Assembly: GCA_006384855.1 (NCBI GenBank)
Contig: VCJN01001685.1
Coordinates: forward strand, 42,187 to 106,186
From: Tetraselmis striata
Lineage: Eukaryota > Chlorophyta > Chlorodendrophyceae > Chlorodendrales > Chlorodendraceae
Length of the DNA stretch: 64,000 nucleotides
Direction of reading: 5' to 3'
Under the pieces are notes generated by a model, which saw only the letters and a program-made list of their open reading frames with translations, ran no database searches and was not told the origin of the DNA. Made by a program: the position numbers and the translations under genes. Shown here in pieces: positions 16,201 through 28,865 of the stretch. Numbering within the stretch: the first letter of the stretch is position 1; each line of letters begins with the position of its first letter.

Positions 16201-18085
16201 GAGGCCGCATGATGCCGCCGTCGGAGCTGGACCCTTTCTTGGAGGCCGTGGACGCCGCCAACATTTCGGCTGCGTTTTCGCTGCTTGGCCTGGACGCTTG
16301 CGACCAGTCTACACCGCGCATGGAGGCTGCAATCGTTCAGATGAGTATGCCCGCGGATTTTGGCGGTCTGAATCTGGCCTTGCTGCAGTCCGAGGCCCCT
16401 GCGGCGTTTTATTCCGCGCAATCGGTTGTCCTGCCAAAGCTGGTACGGGAGTACGGGCCCGCCCTTGGCCCCTTCTACGAGGCGGTCCGCGCCGAGGTGT
16501 CGTCTGTGGCTACGAGTGCTTTGCCATGGGCGCGTGAGACGCGCCGCGTGTACGAGACTGTACGGGCCCTAACCACGTTACCGCAAGAAGATGTGCGGCG
16601 CGCACGCGCGGCGTATGGCGTTACCACGAGATCTTCGAGTTACTTACGGTCAGTAATGCTACGACCACCGCTGCATCGGATCCAGCAGCTGGTACTACGA
16701 CCCGTACGGGTACGAGCACTAGCGGAGGATTGCGCGTCACCACATCTCCTTTTACGGCCACTCCTCTTGGAGTTGGTACTGGTGAGGCCGCCTCTGCTGC
16801 CCAGCAATTGCTTCCTATCGGTGGTACGAGTACTGCCAATACCGTTACTACATGCGCTTTTGTAGCTCTGAAGATACCGTCGCCGGGCGAATTAGTGGCA
16901 CACCCTCCGTCAGCAGCCACTGTGTCCCTCCCAGAATCGCTGCCAGGTTCTACTGCTCCGCCCTCGGGTACGGGTTCGGGTGCGACCTCCGATGATCAAC
17001 CCACGACCATGGTTGTCCAACGCCACCTCAGCCGTGCGATTCGCTTGCGTGACTTCGTGGCCCTCGATCTCAGCTTCCAACGTACTGGTGCAGCGGCCTC
17101 GCGACTTGATACCCTGCGCCTGTACAGCGCGTGCGGGCCGGGCTCCCTATCGCTTTTCCAGTCGGATCACGAGTCCGCCCGCAAGATTCCCCATGCTGCT
17201 TATGCGGCCGCCGCTGCGCGGGTACTGGGCCTTTGCACGCGCGGAGGTTCCGCGCTTGTCACTTGCCCTGGCCCAACGTGTGGTATTGATCCCTTATGGC
17301 TTCGCTCTACGGATGGCTCGAACCGGAGCGCTACGGATTTCATCGTGGATCATCTACCCATATGCCCCGTAGCGAACTACAAGCACCGCATGCATACCGC
17401 TTTGAAGAATCTGTGGGCATCTGTGGCAATTGATGCGGGGTTTTACCTGCTTGACCGGGACCGCTCGGGAGCCGGCGACTTGACCCTTGACACGAGTGGG
17501 CTGCGCCCAGCGGACCGCTCGCGGCCGTGGGACCTGACGCCGGCGGGGTGGGGAGGGGCAGCGTGCGATTACATGATCGACTTCGCGTGCGTGTCCTCCA
17601 CGACCCCCACTTGGAGCAACGACCCCCGCTGGTGCATCCCGGGAATCGCGGCGGCCGAGGCGGAGCATGCTAAGTTGGCAGCGGACCGGGCGTCTTCCGC
17701 CCCAGTGCAGGGTGTTCACCGGTACTACCCTTTTGTGGTTGAGGACCGCGGCCGACTCGGGAAGTCCGCTTTGACTGTGGTCTACATCTTCGCGGTGCTG
17801 TTGGCTGTGCGCAACTTCCCTGGCGGTCCCTCCGCCCCGACCTCTTGCTTTCTTCGTGGTCAATCCGTTCAGGCACTTCGAAACTTTGTCGCCGGCCAAC
17901 CTGCTGAGTTCCGCCGTCACCTGTCGCGCACAAGGCGGGGGCTGTTGCAGCGGGTCTCGGCTTGCGTGCATGGTACCCTGGGCGGCATTCTCTCTGCCGG
18001 TGTGCAGATGGCCAAGTCTGATGCGTGTGCTCGTGCCCACTCTGCGTCTTCTCATGTTACTGCTTCCACCCCGCAGTCGATGTAG
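16201..18085 (+). pseudogene. Reverse transcriptase/endonuclease C-terminal fragment, frameshifted
   Basis: The fragment starts at the MMPPSEL block found mid-protein in copy B, then breaks frame near 16618: AAYG is followed by a 2-nt length change relative to B, so HAHEIFELL is lost. Frame is resumed from about 16730 to the stop at 18083-18085. The second part contains the CPGPTC...H...C putative zinc-binding segment, the RPAD...DL / IDFA block and the PFVVED block described for copy B. The catalytic FADD motif is missing because of the 5' truncation. No function is expected. Confidence 0.88.
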
Positions 18086-18156
18086 AGGACCTTTCTGATT
18101 GCCTTTTATTTTGGTGATTTCCGATATCGCCTTCTGCTGCTAGCTCATGTAATTAT
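16201..18156 (+). mobile_element. Non-LTR retrotransposon copy A, 5'-truncated
   Basis: Shares near-identical sequence with copies B and C from about 16204 to the 3' end GCTAGCTCATGTAATTAT. It is bounded by perfect 14-bp target-site duplications, as expected for target-primed reverse transcription followed by 5' truncation. The 3' end has no poly(A) tail but carries TGTAA about 8 nt from the terminus, the chlorophyte polyadenylation signal. Only the post-catalytic part of the reverse transcriptase and the C-terminal nuclease-like module are retained, so this copy is dead. Confidence 0.92.
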
Positions 18157-18170
18157 AACGTACCTGTACC
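18157..18170 (+). repeat. Target-site duplication, right (copy A)
   Basis: Second copy of AACGTACCTGTACC, immediately after the element terminus TAATTAT. Confidence 0.9.
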
Positions 18171-18646
18171 TGTAGTCGTTTCCGACTTTCCGTGTGCGCA
18201 AAAAACATTAAAACCTTAGTTTGGGTTATTAAATGGGGATACTGTACAGTAGCGACTACGACGTTATATCCATAAATAAATCACGAGCATTCAGCATCAG
18301 CGGCGGTCAACGACACCATCACCAGCGTCGCGTCACAACCTGTGCCGTTGGACCGCACCTCGTCCAGGTCCTCCATCATCCGGCAACAGCCTGCAGTCGT
18401 AGCCGTCCCGGTAAAGGACTGGAACTAGGCCCCTGTTGGCCACGCTTGCTCGCTGTTGGATTCCGGGTTGAGCGAAGCAGTTGCGCCTTCCCGGTGCGGC
18501 GGGGCGTCTTAATGATAGCCACCGCCGCGAGCTCTACCTACGGGTAACTTCCGGTCCATCTTGCAGAGCAGACGGGGGGCAGACGGCAGTATTCCTTACA
18601 ACCAAGTAGTCATCAAGCGCCAACGCCGCCGCCGGGGGGTCCCGCG
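18171..18646. other. Upstream region of the Sfi1-like gene
   Basis: Contains no recognised gene. It separates retrotransposon copy A from the Sfi1-like start and presumably holds its promoter and 5' UTR. No clear TATA box was seen. Confidence 0.4.
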
Positions 18647-21600
18647 ATGGCCGTGGCCGAAAGCGACCAGCTGCGGCTGTACTCTGACATCCTGGAGATG
18701 AGCTTTGGCGTGAGCGAGCCCTTTGAGCTCGCCTCGCCAGATGACAGTATCTCGCTGGAGGCGGGTGCGCTGCGCCTCGAAACCAGCCTGCACGCCGCCA
18801 CCTCGCCTCCCGGAGCGGTGCCCCGCTTGGTCGCGCGGCAGCCGGCAGAGCAGCCCGCCGGCGGGCCGAAGGCGGACAGTGGCTATGGCAGGGTGGCGAG
18901 GGTAACGGTAGACGCCGGTAGTCCCGGCCGAGCTCAGCCGGCACAAGAGTCTAGGCAGCGCGGCGCCCCGCGGACGCCAGGCATGGCGGTGGTGTGCGGC
19001 AAGCCCCGTCAGCAGCCGGAGAGCGACGACACTCAGAGCGTCGTCGACCCGCGGAGTCACGCCCCGAAAGCCGCGTCCAAGACGGAGCACAGGTCCTCCC
19101 CCCCTCCCCCTCCCTCTCTCCTCTCCTGGTCGAAACTGTCGGATATTTTGCTCGGCCTGATCCGACTCACGCAGGTTGTGCGGTGTGGGGGTCGTCAGGG
19201 TTGCGGCGGATTACTCGGCCAATCCCAGCAGCGCCGACGCCGGCCGCCAGCAGGCGCCAGCGCAGGACTCTGCGCGCCGGCGGGGCGCTCTCCAGCGCGT
19301 GGCGGCGCAGCAGCGGCAGATGTCATCGGAGCAGCAGGAGCATCTGCTCAGCCTGCGGCAGCGATACCAGCGCCGGCAGGGCGGCGCGCCGTCACATCCG
19401 CCGGGAGATTTCGACCGGCCGCAACCTCCGCGGCCCGCCAGCGTCAGCGAGACGCCGCCGCCGCCGCCGCTGCAGCGGCAGACATCCACTGCGCCGCTTC
19501 CCAGCCGCCCCACGCCGCCGATGCAGAGGCTGATGGTGGTCGCAGGTGCGCCAGTAGCGCAGTCACAACCTCAGCCACCATCTCAGCGGCAGCGGCAGCA
19601 AATTGAGGAGCCGTCCGCAGCCTCATGCACGCCCCCAGCCCCAACTGCAGCGCCAGCCCCAGCCCCAGCTTCAGCCCCAGCCCCAGCCTCACACCGCTGG
19701 GAGCCGTCAGCTGCCCCAGTCTTTGCTGTCGGAGAATCCAGCCACCCACCAGGCTCGACTGGCAGGCCTGCCCAGTTAACGCACCCAGCACAACCGGAAG
19801 CTGCTAATTCTAGAAGTGAGGCAGCGCCACCGGTGGGATCCCACTTGGGTGGGGTGGCGCCACCCTCTGCGACCATTGAGGGCGACTGCCACCAAAGGCC
19901 GCCGCGGCAGGGGGCGCCGCCGAGGGGGGCGACCGGAGCGCGCCAGGATGTCACCCGCGCGGCTTCTCCGCAGGGCGCGCTGCTGGAGATGCACGCGGGC
20001 GCAGCGTCAGATGTTCGGGCGATGAAGACACAGGTGCTGGCGGACGTCGCGGCCGGCAATGAGATCCTGGCGGGCTGGGACAGGCAGCATAACCGCATGC
20101 TGAGCGCGCTGGGGCAGGCGGCGCCGGAGATGCCGAGCCACGTGGTGGATGTCATCATGGACTGCCTGCAGGAGCGCGACCAGGAGGTGCGCCAGCTGTG
20201 CAGCCGGACCGGGGAGAATCGGCACCGCGTCATCGCGCTCGAGGCGGAGATGTCCAACCTGCGCAGTGTCGCCAGCGCGGCGACCTCCCAGGTGGAGGGC
20301 TACGGCGGCAAGGTGCAGCAGCTGGAGAATGAACTGGAAGCCACTCGCCAAGTGAGCCCCCCCCCCACCCCCACCCACCTTTTTGCTCTGTGGCTTTGAA
20401 AGCTGCATCATCGAAGGCGGCTCCTTGTCACACTGAGCATCCCTCGCTGGCGTTCGATTGCAAAACGCAAATAAGCTCTGCTGAAATGTGTTCCCAAAAC
20501 ACTGCTTTGGCGCCAGGAATCATGTGAGCGATAGGATACATATCACCATGTGTGCATGGACGCATATATGCTTCTGAGAGCTGCGGTGGTTGGGCTGTTG
20601 AATAGGAGGCATGACATATTACATCAGCTCCGAAACCATCAATTTCATTTATGGAGAAGTATATGATTGGCGTCGGCATATATATCTTCATCATTTTCGC
20701 TGTAATTTATCGTCCTTTAGAAACAGGGTTTGGAAAGCATACACAAGCCACTAACTAAGCCAGTCCTTCTGCGGTCGCTGCTCCCCCCCCCCCCCCCCCC
20801 CTGTCTTGTTGCGTCAAGTTGCTGGTGTGCATGCTGATGTGGGACGAATGTCCTAATATTTCTCACGTGCATAGCCCCCCCCCCCCCCCCCCCCACACAC
20901 ACACAACGCCGTCTATGCCCGCTGGCTTGATCCTATCGTTGCGGGAACTGCCTGTCTTTCCCCCGAGACAGGCAGCGGTAACGCTTCATGATCCATCTCA
21001 CCGCCTGCTGACTCCTGATGTTTGTTTGACCTCGCCCCGCCAGGAGAAGGCCGCCATGGAGGCACGCTGCGAGGCGCTGCAGCACCATTTCCAGGCGACG
21101 TCTGGCCACATTGCGGACGTGGTCAAGCGAGCCGGTGGCGCGGCGGAGTCTACGGAGGCGCTGGAGGCGGAGGTGGCTGCGCTCCGGCAGCGCCTGCAGA
21201 CCGCGGAGGCGGCGCGGGAGGAGAGCGAGGCGCTCGCGGCGCAGGAGCAGGAAAGCGCCAGGTGGGAAACCTGCTCGCGCTGTACACAACATGTACATGG
21301 CAGCCTATTAAATGTAGATATGGAGAGACAACGGTATATGTATCTAGACCTAGCGCCATACCCTAGTATGCCAATTGTGTGACGTGCAAGCATCTTCCCG
21401 TGTTAGTGTAACCAAAGAATATATTGCATATATGTAACATACATCTACGAAGACATTTCCATTGTATTTACTATATAGATGTGTGTCCGTGTATGTGTGT
21501 GTGATGGAGAGGGAGTGGTTGCGTGATAGCATCGCTCACACGTGAAGGCCCCGTCTCCCTGGGTCGCTGCTTGCCTCGCAGGCAATTGGTGGAGGCAATG

Positions 21601-23941
21601 GACCAGGGGCTGCAACGCCAGCGCGAGCAGTATCTGCGCCTGGAGTCTGACATGGCGTCACAGGACGATGAGGCGGCGGAGCTGCGCTACCGGAACGCCC
21701 TCCTTGGCGACCATGTCAACCACCTTCATCACGCACTCGGCGCACTGCACCAGCGCCGCCGCCGACACGTACGCCCGGCGCTCCACGGCTCCCTGTCGAC
21801 GCCTGAACGCCGACGCGGTTCTCGGACTGGCAAATCGCTGGCTGCCTTGTAACAAATCGCCGACTTTTGCGTCCCGGTTGACTGCCCGCGCAGGCGGTGC
21901 TGTCGAGCGTGCTGACAGAGTGGTGCGGGCTGGCGGCGGAGCGATGCGCGCTGCACCACCTGCAAGAGGCGACTCGTCGGCGCCTAGCTCTCTCCTGGCG
22001 GCAGCGGCTGTTCGCGGCGTGGCGAGCCGAGGCGCGGCTGGCTGCCGACAGAGCCTCAACAATCACGTCTGCCCTCACCCTTGCTGCGTGTGAGGTCAGT
22101 GCCTCATCCCCCTTTCATTCACCCGACATGCCTCGACGCCTCAGCGCCAGCTGTCACGGTCACTCAAGCCATCGAATGTTCGCAGGCCTTCCGGACGCAG
22201 GCGCAGCTCCCTGCTGCCGCCTCGCTCTGCCGCACTCAATGCTGGCCAATACCCCCCGGGTCAGCGTTGTCTCTGCTTCGTGTCGCTCGAGTTGCGGCCG
22301 CTTTTCTGCGCTGGCACCGATTCCTGGAGCTTCGGCGGCACAAGCGCTGGGCGTGCCGCGTGGTGCAGAGGTGCGACTCTCCTCTTAGACCCACCAGCCA
22401 TCTCAATGCTTTTACACAAAGCGCTTCATCGCCACAGGTGGTATGTAATCACACTAGTGTACACGGGCGCATCCTCGGAGATGCCAATATTTGCTCGATG
22501 AAAGAGCGAGAACACCATTGGAGTGTCACTGCAATGGAGCCAAGTTGCGACTTAGAGCTCATATTTTATGGTCCTCGGGCACTTGGATAAAGCCGGTGGC
22601 ATTACGCCGTGTTTCGGACGCAACTGTCGTCGCCAGGGATCGACGCTCCTATTTGTATAGCACACACACAGTGTCTATGCCACACATTGCACGTTGTATC
22701 TCGAGTATTGTTTCCCCATTGGTATACCTGATTTATCATGTCGGACACCAGCTTTGACCACTGACGGCTGTGGCACTGGTCGCCGCATATAGCCGGGCCG
22801 ATGCGCGGCAGCGCGAGGCGGTGGCGGCTGCATTTCTCGCCTGGCGCGGTTGGGGCGCGGCTTGCCGCAGGAATGCGCGCGCGATGCGGCTGATGCAGCG
22901 CATGCGGGCGCGTCATGTTCTGCTGGGAGCCTTCCGCCATTGGAAGGTACGTTGCCAGCGGCCAGACGCCGCTTTTGTGCACCTCCTCTGGTGTTCTGTA
23001 TTGGAATGGGGGGGGGGGGGGGGGGGGCGGTCTAGTAGAACTAGTGAATCCATGTACAAGCACGAGTGCGAGGATCAAGTCTGCATTATGCAGTGGATAA
23101 AGTGATCCTTACCACTTATTGCGGGTATGAATCCAGAGAGAGAGGCTCGTTTATTTAGTTCGCCGCTCCTCGCATCACTTCCCCCTTTCCCAGAGCCTCG
23201 CCCTCGTGGAGCAGAGTACCAAGGAGGGCCAAACTGCCGCCTGTGTGGCGGAGTACCTGGCCGCCAGCTGGCCGCCGCGGCGGCTGCTTCGTGCCTGGGC
23301 GCGGGCAGCCTCGGCGGCGTCTAGGGAGCGCGGCTGCCTTGCCGCCTCGCTGTCGGCTCGCGCGTCGCTGCGGCTGGCATACAGCGCCTGGGCCGCGTGG
23401 TCATCCCAGGTGGCGCGGGGTCGCCTCCTCGACCAGTATGTCCCCATTTCTATCCTCCCCAGAACCCGTCCTCGTGAATTCCGACATTTTGCATGGCATC
23501 GTACGATATGGCGGGCAGTGACCTCGCGGCTCACCCCGATTGTCGTCGCTCTCACGTGCACCACCAGATTTACGCGGCGGCACTGCCTACGATCCCTCGC
23601 GCTGGTGTGGCGCGCCTGGAAAGACGCCGTCCACGCGACGCTGTCCAAGGAGTTCGATGTGAGTGCCGAGGCCGGGCACCCTGAGCCATGAGGATTGCGA
23701 GTCCGGAGAGTCGGGCCGCATTGATACAGAACGGCGCAGTGGACTGTCCGACATATCGACATCGGGATTAACCACATGCTTTTTTCTGCCCGCAGAGCAT
23801 CAGCATCTACATATACCGGCTTCTGTCGAGCTGCCTCCACGCGTGGCGGCACGTCAGCGTGGGTGCCCGCCGTCTGAAGCACATAGAGCGCGTCGTGCTG
23901 GGGCGCGACGTGGGCAAGGTCTGCGCCCCCTCCCCCCCTCA

Positions 23942-23972
<31 letters not shown>

Positions 23973-26717
23973 TCCTCCATTCCCGAAGCCCGTCCTCCCC
24001 GAAACCCTCCCGCAGGTTTTCGTGCTCGCACGCCGCTACGAGCGCCAGGCGCAATAAATTGTCGGCGCGTCGCTATTGTTTTCGTACTCCGCGCGAATAC
24101 TAAGTATATGCTTGTATCCGCTATGTCCGATCTTCTCGACCACCCGGCACCCCATACCATGGCAACTCCAGAGTTAACAAGTTTCGATGCCATAATCGTC
24201 GTTTCGACCGCGTGTCGTGTGGTGATGAGAGTACCGATGTCTTTGGCGGCCGTCGAGCCCGACCCTTGACATGCCGCCTGGCGTCTTGCGGTGCCGCGGT
24301 GGGCCAGGTGTTGGCGACTCTGGCTGTACGGCTGGGCGGACGTCGCCGCGCGCTTGCGCCTCGGCCGCGCCAGGCTGATCAAGCTCGCGGACCGGCTGTG
24401 CGCGGACAAGGCGCGCGACGCGCTGACGGCCTGGGCGCATTGGCGGATCCGACGCCGAGCGCAGGCAGCGCTGCTCCTGCAGGTGGCGGTGAGGCGAGAG
24501 CGACAGGCGCTGGCCAGGGCCCTGCGCGGCTGGGCGCACTGGCTTGCGGTGCGACGAATCCAGGCAGGCATGTTTGGGCGGATGGCGGAGAGGTGAGTGC
24601 CTGCATCCCCTCCCCTGCTCTTGCTATAAGATAGCTCGTTTATTGTAGTGAATACCCGAATACTATCTGCCGAGAAAATCTCGCATCTTATCAAGTGATC
24701 AGTACGAGCATACTTACGAATGCCAATCCATTTGTATTAAGAAGGTTGCAAGCGGCTCGTCGGACCTCTGGCACTGCCGGAACATACTGTTTGACTGTTG
24801 ACACACATGCTGTAGAACTGCTATTGCACAATGTACATGGAGCACTCAGTGTCAAACCCGTCATATTGCGTCCCATATATTCCATAGTAACATGTATTGC
24901 AAACTGGTTGTTCTTGTGATAGATATACAGCGCTGGAATGATGGTGTGTAGGAATAATGTACATTTGTGGTAATGTGTATGGAAAATTGGCGCTGCGACC
25001 TCACTGCTCCGAAACCAATTCCCTAGATTGGATACTCTGCAATTTAAACCATCCTTTTATTTGTGGTAAAGTAATATTTTCGGCGTCGGTGCACCTCAAC
25101 ATTGCTCGAAACCAATCCCCTTGACTGCCTTGCTACTTAAACCCAGGCGTTTTCTTTGTGGAAAAGTATATTGACGGGTGTCCCAAGCGCTACTGCCTCA
25201 AGGATCTCAAACCAGCAAATCCGCCGTCGCTGTGGTGGTCCGCAGGTGCGAGCTCAGCACGGTGCTCGGCGCTCTCCGTGCCTGGCAGGGTTACGCCCGC
25301 ATGCGGGCGGACGCAGGCGGCGGTGATGCGTCAGATGATCGCCGGCCAGGCGCTGCGCCTCCTGGAGGCCGCCTTCCGCGGCTGGGGCGGCCGCGACGGC
25401 GCGCGGGCACGCGGAGGCCGCGCACCTGGCGGCGGCCGCGCTGCGCGAGGCGTTCGCGGATGGGCGGAGCTGGCGGACAGCGCGCGCCGGGGGCGGGCGG
25501 GGATGCTGCCTCGTGCCTTGCGGGCTGGCGGCAGGCGGCCTCCTCTGCGGTGATCGCCAAGCTGCAGGTCCGCGCCCCTCATTTGCTCCCATGATCTGGC
25601 CAATCCCCCCCCCCCCCCCCCCCCCTGGCGCTCCTTCTAGCTCGCCCAGCGGTACATATCGCGCAGCAATCTTGGGCAGCCATGGGGAGTGGCATCTGTG
25701 TCCGGGGTATATATATCCCCCTGCAATATTTTCCCGGGACGCACAACTCACAAATTGCAAGTGCTCGAGTATTTGGCTGCTAGCCACTTCACAAACATGG
25801 AATCAGGCGTTGACAACCAGGATGCTGGTTGACCTACCGCTGCCCATCAAGTGCCAGTCTACAGAGCGCATAGGCCCTCTAGCAGTTGCTGGGATTCAAA
25901 CCATGCCGCAGGGGAAGAATGAAACCGTTGGGGGGGGGGGGGGGGGGGGGCTCTTGAAGTAGCATTGCTGGCCACGCTTTTGAGGGCTGGCTCAGCCTTG
26001 GAGCTGTGTTGGCTCAGCCCCGCAGGGTGTTGTCACCTCAGCACATCGACCCGTATGCTATCCAAGTGGCACAGCACCCGTAGGCCATAGCGCACGCCCC
26101 ATCGACCTTAGCGCTCACACGCTTTGTCGTCCCCTCCGGTGCACGCATCGCCCCCCCTTGGATGATGGCTGACGTGCGGGGATGGTGTCGATGCACAGGG
26201 GTATAACCACCGGCTGCGGTGCTTTGAGGCCGCGCTGCGCCAGATGAGCAGCAAGGGCGAGACGTCGGCGCTGCGCGGGGCGCTGCTGGGGTGGCGCGGC
26301 CTCGTGGCTCGCGCGGGCGAGACGCGCCGGCGGCTGGCCGCCTTCTGCTGGCGCGGCGCGCTGCGGCGGCTGCGGCGGCTGTTTGGGCCTGGCGGGAGCT
26401 GCGCCAGGAGGCCGCCATCGCGCGGCTGCTGGCGACGCAGGTGGGCCGCCCCCCGCGGCGAGATGCCCTTCCCGCTGACCTGCGGCCAGGCCACACCTGC
26501 CACCCGATGGTATCCTCGGTCCTTTTTAAATGATCAGCACATCGCAGCGGCATCTGCAGTGTCAAGCGCGGTGGTCGCGTCTGTTCGTCTGGGCACACCG
26601 ATCAGTGCGATATCAAGCGATCCCCCCAAAATACCGGCAAGGAGCTGCGAGGGCGGGTCTGAATAGCAGCCAAGGATAGCGTAGTAGGTATGGCCCTGCA
26701 ATTCGTTCACACCCCCC

Positions 26718-26748
<31 letters not shown>

Positions 26749-28865
26749 CGATGCCTCTTCCTATTGCTGAGGCATTAGCTGTTCTTCAAACTACCAACTC
26801 ATATATAGCAAAGTTTCAACTACACGGCATGTCGCGGTGGTGGAAGCTCCCTGCGACGGGCGCTCACCCGCACGTGCTTATAATGCCTAATCTCAAACAT
26901 GCCTCGCTTCGTTCACGATTATCCTCAGTGAGTTTCCACAAGCGCTGCCGCGCCGCTCGCCGTTATGCTCGTTCTAGCGAGGTGCGCAACAGCAACAACA
27001 ACATGCGCAGGCATGGTGGGATGGCGCGCGCTGATGTCCCCGGATGGCCCTCTCCCTCCGCCTTCCCCGGCAGAACGACGCCAACCTGCAGCTCCGCGTG
27101 CTGCAAGGGGCCTTCTCCACCTGGCGGGGCGCGGCGGCGCGCTGCCGGCAAGTCCGGCTCATCCTGCACCGCGCGCTCGGACGCCGCCTGCGCCGCTCGG
27201 GCGTCGCCGTGCTTCTCGCCTGGCGCGAGAGCGTCGCCGCCGCCGCGGCGGTGCACGGCGGCTGCGAGGGGCTGCTGTCGCGCGTGACGGCGCGGCGGCT
27301 CCGGGCGCGTGGCAGTCGTGGCGGATGGCCATCGCGGAGCGCCTGGCCAACGAACTCATGATGGAACTCGCGGACCGGCTCCGCCGCCGCTTTGAGGTGA
27401 ACCCGCACCGCCTTGACTTCTGCAAGCAAAGAGTGTTTTCCCGTCCCTGGCACCAACTGTGAAACCCTTGCAGGGTAGTTAGTCTCTGTGACGGCTGTTT
27501 AGGCAGTGATCCGTTCACGGAAAGCCCTGGGTAGGCGACGCTCCGTTCTAGTAGTCATCAAGCAAACTGCCGAAGCATCCTGCAAAACTAATTGGGGGCC
27601 AGCGACGGATCACATCGTTGGATCCCCGTCTGAAACACCGCCATAATACCCGGCACTGGCCAGTAAAGAGCTTTGTTTGGGTGCCGACGCGGTAATGAGA
27701 ACACTGCGAATAAGAATACATTCCCTGCCTGTCAAAGAGGGCCTAACGAAGACGAAACTCTAGGGGGGCAATTGCGAATGGTCTCTTAGCTTGCCAGCAA
27801 TAAGCCCATTTAAAGGCTGATAATAAGGGATCATATAGGTGCGCCGGTACCTGTTTATATAAGCGAACGCAGGTCAATGAATTCGGAAATGTAGTGCGGC
27901 GTATACTTTATATTGCAATGTGAGCGCAGCCGCCCCCTGCTGCAGTGGCAGCTGCTCTGTGCCTTTGGACTCACCGGCATGGCTCCGTTTACTTCCGGCA
28001 GGTGGTACACCTGCACGCGCTGCTCCATGCGTGGCTCGATCACGCCGATTATCGTCGGGCGCTAGAGGGGCTGAAGGAGGCGGCGGAGCAGCAGCACCGC
28101 CGGCGGCGCCTGTCGGCCTCCTGGCGCGCCTGGCGCACGCACACCGTCACGCTGCTGGCGGTGCGCTCGAGCATCGCGGTCGCGCACACCGCGTGGGCGT
28201 TTGACCGGTGGCGCGCCAACGCCTCCGACTCGCGCCGCGACCGGCTGCTCAACCAGTGCAGCGGCGCGCTGGCGGACCACCGCCGCGACCGCCTGCTGTC
28301 ATCGGCGTTTGTGGCGTGGGTGGAGCAGTGGCGAATCAGCCGAATCTTCCGACTGCAGGAGGGGCGCCGAGCGCGCGCCGCCGAGGCCGCTCTGAGCGGA
28401 CTCCTCATGCCGAGCAGCGCGGGCGTGCGCTACGGCTGGGTCCACTCCTCGAGCGCGCTCTCGTCGACGCCGTCGGGCGCCGAGAATTGCGTCAAGATCC
28501 CCACGCTCGCCAGCGAGGCGACGCCGCCGCGGCAGTGCTGGGACAGAAGCGGGCTCGGCGGACTGCACGAGCTCGTTGCGGCGCTCGAGCGGCGCCACCG
28601 CGCGGGCGGGGCGGGCGCGGCTGCCCCCGACGACGCGATCGATTCGGCGATGCGCGTGGTGGAAGCCGAGCTCAAGGCGTCGCCGCGGGTTCGACCGGCG
28701 CGGAAGAAGCTCGGCGTGCGAGGGAAACCTCTGAAGCGAGGCAGCAAAGCCGCCAACCCGCACCCGGCGCCGCCGACCTCCCGACCACAAAAGTCGAGAT
28801 CCGCGGCCGCCACTACGGGGCGTCGCAGCACCGCAGCTGCCGGAGGTGGGCGAGGGTGGCAGTGA
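18647..28865 (+). CDS. Sfi1-like centrin-binding repeat protein with N-terminal coiled coil, about 16 exons
   Basis: Sfi1 proteins form long helices that bind centrin at centrosomes and basal bodies (family knowledge). Blocks read with splice sites: 18647-19092, 19175-20351, 21044-21261, 21582-21768, 21894-22094, 22186-22370, 22793-22946, 23194-23435, about 23519-23658, 23796-23918, about 24308-24594, about 25245-25566, about 26200-26440, about 27073-27396, about 27998-28865. The N-terminal third is Pro/Ala/Gln-rich with an AP repeat (about 19625-19700). Heptad-rich coiled coil follows (20000-21770). From 21894 onward about 24 units of the form L-x-x-A-F/L-x-x-W-x-x-W occur, such as FLAWRGW, LRGWAHW, FSTWRG, LSASWRAW and FVAWVEQW, the Sfi1 hallmark. 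The C-terminus is basic and low-complexity. Within the blocks at 25.2, 26.2 and 27.1 kb the W-repeats change frame, so 1-2 nt indels (assembly error or decay) are likely. The 23435/23519 junction is not clean. The intron near 27.4-28.0 kb holds a dispersed repeat. A generic SFI1/CCDC-type centriolar protein is the alternative. Confidence 0.82.
20783..20894 (+). repeat. Two poly(C) runs in a Sfi1-like intron
   Basis: Runs of C at 20783-20801 and 20875-20894, both on the sense strand of intron 20352-21043, whose donor itself is GTGAGC followed by C-rich sequence (20352-20380). Confidence 0.95.
23008..23027 (+). repeat. Poly(G) run in a Sfi1-like intron
   Basis: Twenty G residues on the sense strand, about 60 nt after the donor at 22947. 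Confidence 0.95.
23942..23969 (+). repeat. Poly(C) run after a Sfi1-like donor
   Basis: A run of 28 C residues about 23 nt after the donor GTCTGC at 23919; the bases between are also C-rich. Confidence 0.95.
25006..25165 (+). repeat. Imperfect tandem repeat of about 98 bp with the GCTCCGAAACCA motif
   Basis: Two adjacent related units start at about 25006 and 25104 (GCTCCGAAACCAAT and GCTCGAAACCAAT). Each continues to a TTTGTGGTAAAGTA / TTTGTGGAAAAGTA block. A third related copy lies at 20627-20680 in an earlier intron of the same gene. Confidence 0.7.
25605..25950 (+). repeat. Poly(C) and poly(G) runs in one Sfi1-like intron
   Basis: C-run at 25605-25625, about 40 nt after the donor near 25567, and G-run at 25930-25950 in the same intron (acceptor near 26200). 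The two are complementary within one transcript. Confidence 0.9.
26712..26747 (+). repeat. 36-nt C-rich homopolymer run
   Basis: A nearly pure C-run with one G at 26718, in the Sfi1-like intron between about 26440 and 27073. Confidence 0.95.
27431..27670 (+). repeat. Dispersed repeat, copy 1
   Basis: About 240 bp, related throughout to 62567-62805, same strand. Shared blocks include GAAACCCTT, GCCCTGGGTAGGCG, AACTAATTGGGGGCCAG and ACACCGCCAT. No terminal repeats, RNA-promoter boxes or coding potential were recognised. It lies in the last intron of the Sfi1-like gene. Confidence 0.75.

Noticed and set aside
25885..25905. Box-B-like GGTTTGAATCCC on the minus strand
   Set aside because: No A box, D-arm or acceptor stem could be placed around it; not a tRNA.
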